From Modestobacter altitudinis (lineage in GTDB: Bacteria; Actinomycetota; Actinomycetes; Mycobacteriales; Geodermatophilaceae): a DNA stretch of 64,000 nt. The stretch spans positions 1 through 64,000 of the forward strand of contig NZ_SJEW01000018.1 in NCBI RefSeq assembly GCF_005930475.1. The letters run 5' to 3'. Both the position numbers and the translations under genes were made by a program. Below the pieces are notes generated by a model. The model did not search any database. It saw nothing but the letters and a program-made list of their open reading frames with translations, and had not been told where the DNA came from. The stretch's first letter is position 1, and each line of letters begins with the position of its first letter. This document shows positions 36,299-44,893 of the stretch, one piece after another.

Positions 36299-36333
36299 GG
36301 TCCCCGGTGTCCAGGTGCAGGACGCCGGGGACC
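36299..36333. terminator. Terminator downstream of gluD
   Basis: Perfect 9-bp stem (GGTCCCCGG / CCGGGGACC) with a 17-nt loop, 13 bp beyond the gluD stop on the minus strand. Confidence 0.5.
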
Positions 36334-36346
36334 CGGGGGAGTGCGC

Positions 36347-37237
36347 TCAGATCGAGGTCTGCCCGGTGACCGAGGGTGCGTCGGGCAGGTCGACGGCCTG
36401 CGTCGCGGCCGTCTTGGGGCTGCGGCGCGACCGGCGCTCGATGTACTTGGCCAGCTGGGACAGCAGCACGTTGACGATGATGTAGATCAGACCGGCCGCC
36501 ACGTACAGCTGGAACGTGTACTCGTTGCCGAACCGCGGGGTGAAGAACTCCACCAGGCTGCGCGCCTGCCGGAGCAGCTCGAAGTACCCGATGATGAAGC
36601 CCAGCGAGCTGTCCTTGAGCAGCACCACCAGCTGGGCCACCAGGACCGGCAGCATCCGGCGGACCGCCTGGGGCAGCAGGACCAGCCGCATGACCTGCGA
36701 CTTGCGCAGGCCGATGCCGTAGGCCGCCTCGGACTGGCCACGGTCGACCGACAGGATGCCGGCCCGGAAGATCTCCGCCAGCACGGCCATGTTGTAGAGG
36801 ACCAGGCCGATGGTCAGCGCCGCATAGGTGCTCAGCCGGATGCCGAAGCTCGGCAGCACGAAGTACAGCGCGAAGATCACCACCAGCAGCGGGATCGCCC
36901 GGAAGAACTCGATGACCGTGGTGACCACGATCCGCACCGCACGGTGGTCGGAGAGCCGGCCCACGGCCAGCAGCAGCCCGAGCACCGTCGCGACGACCAT
37001 GCCGACGGCGGCGACCCGCAGCGTGCGCAGCAGCGCCTGGCCCAGCGCCTGCGGCACACCGCTGTTCGGGTCGAACAGCACCGACCAGCGCTGCGGGTCC
37101 AGCTGGTCGTTGCCGTTCAGCCGCACCAGCACGAAGGCGATGACCGCCAGCACCAGCAGCGAGCCGATGACCGTGCCGATCCGGATCCGGGCACGCGCCT
37201 TCGGGCCGGGGAGGTCGAAGAGGACCGGGGCGCTCAT
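36347..37237 (-). CDS. gluD: Glutamate-type ABC transporter permease, GluD-like
   Basis: Inner-membrane permease of 296 aa (HisM/GluD type). A first span (IGTVIGSLLVLAVIAFVLV) is followed by a periplasmic stretch and four further spans; the EAA loop is EAAYGIGLRKSQVMRLVLLP. A cytoplasmic tail of about 30 residues ends the protein. The start overlaps the gluC stop by 4 bp. It is the last gene of the set gluA-gluB-gluC-gluD, whose position next to miaB agrees with other actinobacteria. Confidence 0.87.
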   Translation of the reverse strand: MSAPVLFDLPGPKARARIRIGTVIGSLLVLAVIAFVLVRLNGNDQLDPQRWSVLFDPNSGVPQALGQALLRTLRVAAVGMVVATVLGLLLAVGRLSDHRAVRIVVTTVIEFFRAIPLLVVIFALYFVLPSFGIRLSTYAALTIGLVLYNMAVLAEIFRAGILSVDRGQSEAAYGIGLRKSQVMRLVLLPQAVRRMLPVLVAQLVVLLKDSSLGFIIGYFELLRQARSLVEFFTPRFGNEYTFQLYVAAGLIYIIVNVLLSQLAKYIERRSRRSPKTAATQAVDLPDAPSVTGQTSI

Positions 37238-37884
37238 CGGAGGATCGCCACCCGTCGCTCCACCCGGCTGACCACGTAGGCCGACGGGACGGTGATGAGC
37301 ATGTAGCCGGCCACCACGGCCGCCAGCACCAGCAGGATCTCCCCGCCGTTGGCGTTGGAGAGCCGCTGCAGCGAGGCGGTGAGCTCGGTGACCGCGAAAC
37401 CTGCGGCGATCGAGGTGTTCTTGACCATGGCGATCCAGACGTTGCCCAGCGGGGGGACCACGGTGCGGAAGGCCTGCGGGAGCACGACCTCGCGCAGCGA
37501 CTGGCCGAACGTCAGGCCCAGGGCCCGGGCGGCCTCCGCCTGCCCGGGGGAGACGGCGTTGATGCCCGAGCGCACCGCCTCACAGACGAACGCGGCCGTG
37601 TACAGGCCCACCGCGAGGACCGAGCCGGTGAAGAAGCCCACCGCGAAGTCGATCTGCGGCAGGCCGAAGATGATGAAGAAGAAGACCACCGTCAGCGGGG
37701 TGTTCCGGAACGTCTCCACGTAGAACGTGGCCAGACCCCGCAGCGGCGTGATCGGGCTGACCCGGAACGCCGCCAGCAGGGTCCCCAGGACCAGGGCCAG
37801 CAGACCCGCCAGCACGGACAGCTGGAGGGTCTTCAGGAAGGCGTCCCGCAGCAGCGGGAAGTTGTCGATGAAGAACTGCACCAC
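37234..37884 (-). CDS. gluC: Glutamate-type ABC transporter permease, GluC-like
   Basis: Inner-membrane permease of 216 aa (HisQ/GluC type) with five predicted spans, EAA loop EAARALGLTFGQSLREVVLP and the conserved FVETFRNTP-like YVETFRNTPLTVVFFF. ATG 37884 follows the gluB-gluC hairpin by 26 bp. GluC and GluD should form the heterodimeric channel. Confidence 0.88.
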   Translation of the reverse strand: MVQFFIDNFPLLRDAFLKTLQLSVLAGLLALVLGTLLAAFRVSPITPLRGLATFYVETFRNTPLTVVFFFIIFGLPQIDFAVGFFTGSVLAVGLYTAAFVCEAVRSGINAVSPGQAEAARALGLTFGQSLREVVLPQAFRTVVPPLGNVWIAMVKNTSIAAGFAVTELTASLQRLSNANGGEILLVLAAVVAGYMLITVPSAYVVSRVERRVAILR

Positions 37885-37910
37885 GCCTCCCTCCGAGGCT
37901 CGGACAGCGC

Positions 37911-37941
37911 GCTGCCGGGCGGGAGGACCCCGCCCGGCAGC
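37911..37941 (-). promoter_or_regulatory. Intercistronic hairpin between gluB and gluC
   Basis: Perfect 13-bp stem (GCTGCCGGGCGGG and complement) with a 5-nt loop in the 69-bp gap after gluB and before gluC. It may partly stop transcription or protect the 3' end of gluB mRNA, so that the binding protein is made in excess over the permeases, a known arrangement in binding-protein operons. Confidence 0.62.
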
Positions 37942-37953
37942 AGCACGGGTCGG

Positions 37954-38853
37954 TCAGTAGCGGTCGACGGCCGGCGGCTCAGGGGCCTCCTGGCCGCTGA
38001 TGGCGCCGGCGGTGGCGTCCCAGGCGTCGGCCCACGAGCCGTCCTCGAAGGACTCCTCGAGCGTGTCGTTGATGAAGTCGCGGAAGGCCTGGTCGCCCTT
38101 GGCCAGTCCGATGCCGTAGGGCTCCTCGGTGAACGGGTTGCCCACCAGCTCGAAGCCCTCGGGGTTGCCGGCCACCAGGCCGGTCAGGATGACGTTGTCG
38201 GTGGTGACCGCGTCGACCTGGCCGTTGGTGAGCGCGTCGGCGCACTTGGAGTAGACGTCGAACAGCGTGAGCGTCGCCTCGGGGTAGTTGGTGCGGATGT
38301 TCTCCGCCGGGGTCGAGCCCTCGACCGAGCAGACGTTCTTGCCGGCCAGGTCGTCGGGGCCTCCGATGCCCTCCGGGTTGCCCGCGGCGACCATGATGTC
38401 CTGGCCCGCCTCGTAGTACGGCCCGGCGAAGTCCACGACCTCCTTGCGCTTGTCGTTGATCGTGTACGTGGCGACCACGATGTCGGCCTGCCCGTTCTGG
38501 ATGAACGGCTCGCGGTTGGCCGAGACGGTCTCGACGAAGGTGATGCCGTCCTCGGGGATGCCCAGCTTCGCGGCGATGATCTTGCCGATCTCGACGTCGA
38601 AGCCCTCCGGGGTGCCCGAGGGGTCCAACAGGCCGAAGCCGGGCTGGTCGTACTTGGTGCCGATGGTGATCGCGCCGGCCTCGTTGAGCTCGGCCATCGT
38701 CGTCCCGGCCTCGAACTCGACGTCGGTCTCGACGGCGGCGCTGTTGTCGGCGGTGTCCTCGGCCTGGTTCCCGGCGTCGCTGGAGCAGCCGGCCAGCACG
38801 ACGCCGGCCGTGGCCATCGCGGCGAGGGCCGCGAAGGGGCGGGTGATGCGCAT
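37954..38853 (-). CDS. gluB: Glutamate-binding lipoprotein, GluB-like
   Basis: Family 3 solute-binding protein, 299 aa. Signal peptide with lipobox LAGC (Cys23), then an Asp/Glu/Ala-rich linker of about 30 residues. The binding core has GTKYDQPGFGLLDP, GFDVEIGKIIAAKLGI, ADIVVATYTINDKRKEVVDF and GPYYEAGQD, typical of glutamate/aspartate receptors (GluB, GlnH). ATG 38853 with AGGACC upstream. Encoded between the ATPase and permease genes. Acidic amino-acid specificity is inferred from the family. Confidence 0.88.
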   Translation of the reverse strand: MRITRPFAALAAMATAGVVLAGCSSDAGNQAEDTADNSAAVETDVEFEAGTTMAELNEAGAITIGTKYDQPGFGLLDPSGTPEGFDVEIGKIIAAKLGIPEDGITFVETVSANREPFIQNGQADIVVATYTINDKRKEVVDFAGPYYEAGQDIMVAAGNPEGIGGPDDLAGKNVCSVEGSTPAENIRTNYPEATLTLFDVYSKCADALTNGQVDAVTTDNVILTGLVAGNPEGFELVGNPFTEEPYGIGLAKGDQAFRDFINDTLEESFEDGSWADAWDATAGAISGQEAPEPPAVDRY

Positions 38854-38882
38854 GAGGGGTCCTCTCGTGGGGGTGCGGGCGG

Positions 38883-39638
38883 TCAGTGGTTCAAGATCTT
38901 GGAGAGGAAGTCCTTCGCCCGGTCCGAGGTCGGGTTGGTGAAGAAGGTCTCCGGCGTCGCGGACTCGACGATGCGGCCGGCGTCCATGAAGACGACCCGG
39001 TTGGCGGCGCGGCGGGCGAAGCCCATCTCGTGGGTCACCACGACCATCGTCATGCCGTCCCGGGCGAGGGAGGTCATGACGTCCAGGACCTCGTTGATCA
39101 TCTCCGGGTCCAGCGCCGAGGTGGGCTCGTCGAAGAGCATCACCTTGGGGTCCATCGCCAGTGCCCGGGCGATCGCCACCCGCTGCTGCTGGCCACCGGA
39201 CAGCTGGGCGGGCACCTTGTCGGCCTGGTGACCCACGCCGACCCGGTCCAGCAGCTCCCGGGCGCGCTTCTCCGCCTCGCCCTTGGACTGCTTGCGCACC
39301 GTGGTCGGACCCAGCATCACGTTCTGCAGCACGGTCTTGTGCGCGAAGAGGTTGAAGCTCTGGAACACCATGCCCACGTCGCTGCGCAGCCGGGCCAGCT
39401 CCTTGCCCTCGTCGGGCAGCCGCTGGCCGTCGATGGTGATCTCGCCGTCCTGGATCGCCTCCAGGCGGTTGATCGCGCGGCACAGCGTCGACTTGCCCGA
39501 GCCCGACGGCCCGATGACGACGACGACCTCGCCGCGGTCGATCGTCAGGTCGATGTCCTGCAGCACGTGGAGGTCACCGAACCACTTGTTGACGCCGGTC
39601 AGGCGGACGAGAGGTTCTCCGGTCGGACGATCAGTCAC
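38883..39638 (-). CDS. gluA: Glutamate-type ABC transporter ATP-binding protein, GluA-like
   Basis: ATPase of 251 aa. Walker [11 protein letters not shown]-loop [15 protein letters not shown], signature [15 protein letters not shown], Walker [16 protein letters not shown] and H-loop [14 protein letters not shown] 39638 ([13 protein letters not shown]) is the first start in front of the conserved N-terminus; the frame is open further upstream without similarity. First gene of the gluABCD set and divergent from miaB, with 160 bp between. Confidence 0.92.
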   Translation of the reverse strand: MTDRPTGEPLVRLTGVNKWFGDLHVLQDIDLTIDRGEVVVVIGPSGSGKSTLCRAINRLEAIQDGEITIDGQRLPDEGKELARLRSDVGMVFQSFNLFAHKTVLQNVMLGPTTVRKQSKGEAEKRARELLDRVGVGHQADKVPAQLSGGQQQRVAIARALAMDPKVMLFDEPTSALDPEMINEVLDVMTSLARDGMTMVVVTHEMGFARRAANRVVFMDAGRIVESATPETFFTNPTSDRAKDFLSKILNH

Positions 39639-39798
39639 GACGGGTGACCCTAAGGCGGTCCGGGCACTGCGACGTCGCTGCGCGATCACGAAGCTGTAAC
39701 GACGCTGTGAGTTCCCCGTGCCGGTGTCGGATCGGTCACGAAGCGCTGCGACCAGCCGTCCGCACGGGGCGGTGTCCACGGGTCTCTACGATGCGGTG

Positions 39799-41262
39799 GT
39801 GAACGGCAAGACCTACCTCGTGCGCACGTACGGCTGTCAGATGAACGTCCACGACTCCGAGCGGCTGTCCGGGCTCCTGGAGCAGGCCGGCTACACCGCC
39901 GCCGCCGAGGGGGTCGAGGCCGACGTCGTCGTGCTGAACACCTGCGCGGTCCGCGAGAACGCCGACAACCGGCTCTACGGCAACCTCGGCCACCTGCGCC
40001 CGGTGAAGGACGCCCACCCCGGCATGCAGATCGCCGTCGGCGGCTGCCTGGCGCAGAAGGACCGCGGCGAGATCGTCCGGCGCGCTCCGTGGGTGGACGT
40101 CGTCTTCGGCACCCACAACGTGGGCTCGCTGCCGGTGCTGCTCGAGCGCGCCCGGCACAACGCCGAGGCGCAGGTGGAGATCGTCGAGTCCCTCGAGGTG
40201 TTCCCCTCCACGCTGCCGGCCAAGCGGGACTCCGCGCACTCCGGCTGGGTGTCGATCAGCGTCGGCTGCAACAACACCTGCACGTTCTGCATCGTCCCCG
40301 CGCTGCGCGGCAAGGAGAAGGACCGCCGTCCCGGCGAGGTCCTGGCTGAGGTGCAGGCGCTGGTCGACCAGGGAGTCCTCGAGGTGACCCTGCTCGGGCA
40401 GAACGTGAACGCCTACGGCGTCGAGTTCCGCGAGCGCGGCGCCTTCGCCGACCTGCTGCGCTCGGCCGGCCGGATCGAGGGCCTGGAGCGGATCCGGTTC
40501 ACCAGCCCGCACCCGCGCGAGTTCACCGACGACGTCATCGAGGCGATGGCCGGGACGCCGGCGGTCTGCCACCAGCTGCACATGCCGCTGCAGTCCGGCT
40601 CGGACGACGTGCTGCGCCGGATGCGCCGCGGCTACCGGCGGGACCGCTACCTGGGGATCATCGACCGGGTGCGGGCCGCGATGCCCGACGCCGCGATCAC
40701 CACCGACATCATCGTGGGCTTCCCCGGCGAGACCGAGCAGGACTTCGAAGGCACCCTGGACGTCGTCCGGCAGGCCCGCTTCGCCAGCGCCTTCACGTTC
40801 CAGTACTCCAAGCGCCCGGGCACACCGGCGGCGGAGATGGCCGACCAGCTGCCCAAGGAGGTCGTGCAGGAGCGCTACCTCCGGCTGACGGCCCTGCAGG
40901 ACGAGATCAGCTGGGCGGAGAACACCGCCCTGATCGGTCGGCGGGTCGAGCTGCTCGTCGCGTCGGGGGAGGGCAGCAAGGACGCCGCCCGCGGCCGGCT
41001 GTCCGGCCGGGCGCGCGACGGCCGGCTGGTGCACTTCACCGCGACCGACGGCGTCCGCGCCGGGGACGTGGTGGAGACGATCGTGACCGCCGCGAAGCCG
41101 CACTTCCTGGTCGCCGACGGCGAGCTGGTCTCCCACCGCCGTACCCGGGCCGGCGACGCCGGCGAGGCCGGCACCCGCCCGACCACGCCCGGCGTCCTGC
41201 TCGGCATGCCCCAGATCGGCGCTCCCGCCCCGGTCGCTGCCCCGGTGCCCGCCTGCAGCTGA
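39799..41262 (+). CDS. miaB: tRNA-2-methylthio-N6-dimethylallyladenosine synthase MiaB
   Basis: Radical-SAM methylthiotransferase, 487 aa, that modifies A37 of tRNAs reading U-starting codons. The N-terminal cluster cysteines lie in [17 protein letters not shown] and GGCLAQ; the radical-SAM cluster is CNNTCTFC; a TRAM domain ends the protein, followed by an Ala/Pro tail. Adjacent GTG codons at 39796 and 39799 are both possible starts. miaA, which makes the substrate i6A, is 2.7 kb downstream. Confidence 0.95.
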   Translation: MNGKTYLVRTYGCQMNVHDSERLSGLLEQAGYTAAAEGVEADVVVLNTCAVRENADNRLYGNLGHLRPVKDAHPGMQIAVGGCLAQKDRGEIVRRAPWVDVVFGTHNVGSLPVLLERARHNAEAQVEIVESLEVFPSTLPAKRDSAHSGWVSISVGCNNTCTFCIVPALRGKEKDRRPGEVLAEVQALVDQGVLEVTLLGQNVNAYGVEFRERGAFADLLRSAGRIEGLERIRFTSPHPREFTDDVIEAMAGTPAVCHQLHMPLQSGSDDVLRRMRRGYRRDRYLGIIDRVRAAMPDAAITTDIIVGFPGETEQDFEGTLDVVRQARFASAFTFQYSKRPGTPAAEMADQLPKEVVQERYLRLTALQDEISWAENTALIGRRVELLVASGEGSKDAARGRLSGRARDGRLVHFTATDGVRAGDVVETIVTAAKPHFLVADGELVSHRRTRAGDAGEAGTRPTTPGVLLGMPQIGAPAPVAAPVPACS

Positions 41263-41301
41263 GAGACCGCGCACGACGGCGGCGTCCGAACTGCCGCCGG
41301 A

Positions 41302-41346
41302 CGGAACAGGGCCCCGTCCGGTCGAACCGGACGGGGCCCTGTTCCG
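41302..41346. terminator. Strong bidirectional terminator between miaB and the DUF349 gene
   Basis: Perfect 21-bp inverted repeat (arms 41302-41322 and 41326-41346) with a 3-nt centre, between convergent genes ending at 41262 and 41354. The longest terminator stem in the window. Confidence 0.85.
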
Positions 41347-41353
41347 CGATCTC

Positions 41354-43210
41354 TCAGCGGCGGGAGGAGGACCTCTCCGCCTCGGCCAGCCACTCGCGGC
41401 GGGTGGCCAGGTTGGCCTCGGCCTCGCTGATCCGCTTCGCGTTGCCGGCCGCCTGCGCCTTCGCCAGCTGGTCCTCGGCCTTGGTGACGGCCGCCCGCAT
41501 CGAGGTGAGCAGCGGGTTCTCCGGCTGGACCCGCGGCCGGGCCGAGTCGGCGACGCCGCGGAACTTCTCCTCGACGGCGCGCATCCGGTCCTCCAGGGGC
41601 CGCATGGCGTTGCGCGGCACGTGCCCGATGGCGTCGTAGCGCTCCTGGATCTTGCGCAGCGTGTTCTGCGCCGCCCGGTTGCCCGGGTCCAGTGCCTCGG
41701 CCTCGGCCAGCAGCTCCTCCTTCTGCTTCTGGTTGGCCAGCTCGTCGGAGCTGCGGGCCTGGTCGGAGGCGGTGCGGGCGGCGAAGAAGACGTCCTGCGC
41801 GGCGCGGAACTTCTTCCACAGGTCGTCGTCGGTGTCCCGGCCGACCCGCGGCACGGCCTTCCAGCGGTCCATCAGCGAGCGCATCGCGGCGCTGGTCGGG
41901 CCCCACTCGGTGGAGGTCGACAGCCGCTCGGCCTCGGCGATGAGCTCGCTCTTGGCGGCGCGGGCCTCGGCCCGCTGGGTGTCCAGCTGGGCGAAGTGGG
42001 CACCCCGGCGGCGACCGAAGGCGTCTCGGGCAGCGGCGAAGCGGTGCCACAGCGCCTCGTCGGTCTTCCGGTCGATGCCCTTGATCGTCTTCCACTCCTC
42101 GACGATCGCCTTGAGCCGGTCGCCGGCGGACTTCCACTGCGTGGAGTCGGCGGCGATCTGCTCGGCCTCGGCGGCGAGCGCCTCCTTGCGGGCGATCTGC
42201 CCGGCCCGCGCCTTGGCCTTCTCCGCCCGGTTCGCCGCGACGGCCGTCTCGGCCATGCTCGAGATGGCCCGCGCCCGCAGCGCCAGGTGGTCGAGGTCGC
42301 CGACCGCCGCGGAGGTCAGGATCTGGTCGGCGAGCTCCTCGGCCTTGGCCTTGATCTCACCGGGGTTGCCGGTGTGCGCGGCCAGCCGCGCCTCCAGCAG
42401 GGACACCTCGGTGGCGAGGTCGTCGAACCGGCGGCCGTAGTGCGCCAGCCCCGCGGCCGGGTCACCGGCCTGCCAGGAACCGACGGCACGCTCCCCGGCC
42501 GCGGTGGTCACGAACACGGTGCCCTCGTCGTCGACCCGGCCCCACGCGGTGGGGTCCGACGCCGGGACGGCCGGGACGATCGTCGGCGTCTCCGCCGGGG
42601 CCGGGTGGCCGGCAGCATGCCGGCCACCCGGCGACGGCACCGGCGCGGCCGCCGGGGCCTCGGCGCTGGGCGCCGGGACGGGGGCCTCGGTGGCAGGCGT
42701 GTCGGTGAGGGCGTCGGTGAGGGCGTCGGTGGTGGGCGCGTCGGTGGTGGGCGCGTCGGTGGTGGGCGCGTCGGTGGTGGGCGCGTCGGTGGTCGCGTCT
42801 GCGAGCGCGGCGTCGGACGGCGACCCGGCCGCGGGGGTGCCCGCCTCCGGGGTGACCGCCTGCGACGCCGGGACCTCGGCACCGGTGCCGACCTCCGCGG
42901 GCTCGGGGACGGCGGCGTCCGGCGTCGCGGCCAGCGGGCCCTCGTCGACCGGCGCGGTCTCGGTCACCGACGGGACGTCGACCGTCGGCTCGGCGGGCGC
43001 CGCCCCGGCGGCGGTCGACCCGGCAGCGGTCGCGCCGCCGGCGGGTTCGTCGACGCCTCGTTCCACCACCTCCGGGACGACCGCGTCGGGGGTCGCCGCC
43101 AGGGGCGTGGGATCGACCGGGGCGACCTCGGCGAGCGCCGCCTCGGGGCGCTCGTCGGGGGCGGGGGCGGCCTGCTGCGTCCGGTCTCCGGTGTTCTCCG
43201 TGCTCGACAC
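41354..43210 (-). CDS. DUF349 protein with Ala/Pro/Thr-rich N-terminal half
   Basis: Protein of 618 aa. From about residue 260 there are several consecutive DUF349 helical repeats, recognisable by W-K-x-I/V spacing (STQWKSAGDRLKAIVEEWKT, EALWHRFAAARDAFGRRR, TEWGPTSAAMRSLMDRWK). The first 240 residues are low complexity, rich in Ala, Pro, Thr and Val, with exact APTTD repeats. The GTG at 43210 (VSSTENTGDRTQ) is preferred. DUF349 genes sit between miaB and miaA in actinobacteria (near rv2731). Function unknown. It is divergent from the LigB-like gene, 40 bp away. Confidence 0.88.
   Translation of the reverse strand: MSSTENTGDRTQQAAPAPDERPEAALAEVAPVDPTPLAATPDAVVPEVVERGVDEPAGGATAAGSTAAGAAPAEPTVDVPSVTETAPVDEGPLAATPDAAVPEPAEVGTGAEVPASQAVTPEAGTPAAGSPSDAALADATTDAPTTDAPTTDAPTTDAPTTDALTDALTDTPATEAPVPAPSAEAPAAAPVPSPGGRHAAGHPAPAETPTIVPAVPASDPTAWGRVDDEGTVFVTTAAGERAVGSWQAGDPAAGLAHYGRRFDDLATEVSLLEARLAAHTGNPGEIKAKAEELADQILTSAAVGDLDHLALRARAISSMAETAVAANRAEKAKARAGQIARKEALAAEAEQIAADSTQWKSAGDRLKAIVEEWKTIKGIDRKTDEALWHRFAAARDAFGRRRGAHFAQLDTQRAEARAAKSELIAEAERLSTSTEWGPTSAAMRSLMDRWKAVPRVGRDTDDDLWKKFRAAQDVFFAARTASDQARSSDELANQKQKEELLAEAEALDPGNRAAQNTLRKIQERYDAIGHVPRNAMRPLEDRMRAVEEKFRGVADSARPRVQPENPLLTSMRAAVTKAEDQLAKAQAAGNAKRISEAEANLATRREWLAEAERSSSRR
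42701..42793. repeat. Minisatellite inside the DUF349 gene
   Basis: Two exact 12-bp units (GTCGGTGAGGGC, 42701-42724), then four exact 15-bp units (GTCGGTGGTGGGCGC, 42725-42784) and a 9-bp remainder. On the coding strand the units give ALTD and APTTD. All units are multiples of three, so copy changes keep the frame. Confidence 0.95.
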
Positions 43211-43250
43211 GCCAGCAGTCTCCCACGCCCCATCGGCAAGACTGCCCCGC

Positions 43251-43943
43251 GTGAGACCTCGCTGTCCGGTCACGGTCGCCTTCTGCCCGCAGCCGCCGCT
43301 GCTGGTGCCCGCGGTCGCCGGCGTGCACAGCGCCGACCTGGGCGTGCTGCGGGCCGCGGTGTCGGCCGCCGTGCAGGTGGTCCTGCAGGGCACCCCCGAC
43401 GTCGTCGTCGTGCTCGGCACGGGCGCGGACGGCGTGCGGTTCGGCCCCGGCGACGTCGGTGACCTGCGCGGATTCGGGGTCGACCTCGAGCTGCCCTTTT
43501 CCGGGTGGGCGCGGCCGGGTGGTCGGCGCCTGCCGCTGCCGCACCTGCTGGGAGCGTGGCTGCTCGACCAGGCCGGTCACATCGGTGTGCGGCTGGGTGT
43601 CGGCCCCGACGACCTCGAGACGGCGCTGTCGGACCTGCCGGGTCCGGTCGGCGTCCTCGCGATGGGCGACGGCTCGGCCCGGCGCTCCGAGAAGGCCCCC
43701 GGTCACCTCGACCCCGCTGCGGCCCCCTTCGACGCCGCCGTCGCCCGGGCGCTGGCCACCGGGGACGCCGGCGCGCTGGCCACCCTGGACCCGGAGGAGG
43801 GGGCGCGGCTGCTCGCCGCCGGGGTGCCGGTGTGGCGGGCGGTCGGTGCCGCCCTCGACGGGCTGGAGATCGACGCGCAGCTGCTCACCGACGAGGCGCC
43901 GTTCGGGGTCGGCTACCCGGTCGCGACCTGGCGGACCCGGTGA
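43251..43943 (+). CDS. LigB-like (class III extradiol dioxygenase-fold) protein
   Basis: Protein of 230 aa that looks like the conserved actinobacterial protein between DUF349 and miaA (Rv2728c type). The start VAFCPQPPLLVPAVAG resembles the N-terminal metal-ligand region of LigB dioxygenases (AxxxxHPP), but the histidine is replaced by Gln here, so dioxygenase activity is doubtful. Later segments: DVVVVLGTG, LPLPHLLGAWLLDQAG, VLAMGDGSARRSEKAPGHLD. GTG 43251. The stop overlaps the first possible miaA start (GTGA). Confidence 0.72.
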   Translation: MRPRCPVTVAFCPQPPLLVPAVAGVHSADLGVLRAAVSAAVQVVLQGTPDVVVVLGTGADGVRFGPGDVGDLRGFGVDLELPFSGWARPGGRRLPLPHLLGAWLLDQAGHIGVRLGVGPDDLETALSDLPGPVGVLAMGDGSARRSEKAPGHLDPAAAPFDAAVARALATGDAGALATLDPEEGARLLAAGVPVWRAVGAALDGLEIDAQLLTDEAPFGVGYPVATWRTR

Positions 43944-43975
43944 CCGCGGACCCGGTGACCGCGGACCCGGTGACG
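43931..43975. repeat. 15-bp tandem repeat across the LigB-like stop and miaA start
   Basis: Three copies of GCGGACCCGGTGACC, the last with one change at the final base. Each contains GTG in the miaA frame (43940, 43955, 43970), so three equivalent starts stand in a row. The first also provides the stop codon of the upstream gene. Confidence 0.92.
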
Positions 43976-44893
43976 GCGGGGCCGCCGGTGGTCGCCGTGG
44001 TCGGGCCGACCGCCACCGGGAAGACCGCGCTCGCGGTCGCCCTCGCCCACCGCCTCGGGGGAGAGGTGGTGAACGCCGACTCGATGCAGCTCTACCGCGG
44101 CATGGACATCGGCACCGCCAAGGCCACGCCGGCCGAGCAGGACGGCGTGCCGCACCACCTGCTGGACCTGTGGCACGTCCGGGAGCCCGCCTCGGTCGCC
44201 GAGTACCGCAGGCAGGCTCGTGCGGAGGTGGACCGGCTGCGTGCCGCGGGCGTCGTCCCGCTGCTGGTCGGCGGCTCCGGGCTGTACGTCCGGGCCGTCC
44301 TCGACGAGCTGGACTTCCCCGGCACCGACCCCGCGGTGCGCGCCCGGCTGACCGAGGAGCTCACCGCCGCCGGGGCCGCGGCGCTGCACGCCCGACTGGC
44401 CGCCCTCGACCCGGCGGCCGCCGCGGCGATCCTGCCCAGCAACGGGCGGCGGGTGGTGCGCGCGCTGGAGGTGATCGAGCTGACCAGGCAGCCGTTCACC
44501 GCCCGGCTGCCCGAGCCGGCGGCGCACTACCCGGCGGTGACCGTCGGGCTGGACCGGGCCGCCGACGAGCTCGACGAGCGGGTCGCCCGGCGGGTGGACC
44601 TGATGTGGGCGGCCGGCTTCGTCGACGAGGTGGCGGCCCTCGCCGCCGACGGGCTGCGCGACGGGCCGACCGCCTCCCGGGCGCTCGGCTACGCCCAGGT
44701 CCTCCAGCAGTTCGACGGCGTGCTCACCGCCGACGAGGCCAAGGCGCGCACGGTCAGCACGACCCGCCGGTTCGTCCGCCGGCAGCGCTCCTGGTTCCGC
44801 CGGGACGCCGCCACCACCTGGTTCGACGCCGGCCGGGCCGACCTGGCCGACGCCGTGGTGGACCTGATCGGCGACCGTACGATCGGGCGGTGA
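43940..44893 (+). CDS. miaA: tRNA dimethylallyltransferase MiaA
   Basis: Transfers a dimethylallyl group to A37 of tRNA, 317 aa from GTG 43940; the in-frame GTGs at 43955 and 43970 would give 312 and 307 aa. P-loop GPTATGKTALAVALA, then VVNADSMQLYRGMDIGTAK and VGGSGLYVRAVLDEL, IxxNGRRVVRALEVI and SRALGYAQ are all family hallmarks. Starts inside a tandem repeat that overlaps the upstream stop. dapF follows with a 4-bp overlap (GTGA), so the three genes form one operon. Confidence 0.95.
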   Translation: MTADPVTADPVTAGPPVVAVVGPTATGKTALAVALAHRLGGEVVNADSMQLYRGMDIGTAKATPAEQDGVPHHLLDLWHVREPASVAEYRRQARAEVDRLRAAGVVPLLVGGSGLYVRAVLDELDFPGTDPAVRARLTEELTAAGAAALHARLAALDPAAAAAILPSNGRRVVRALEVIELTRQPFTARLPEPAAHYPAVTVGLDRAADELDERVARRVDLMWAAGFVDEVAALAADGLRDGPTASRALGYAQVLQQFDGVLTADEAKARTVSTTRRFVRRQRSWFRRDAATTWFDAGRADLADAVVDLIGDRTIGR

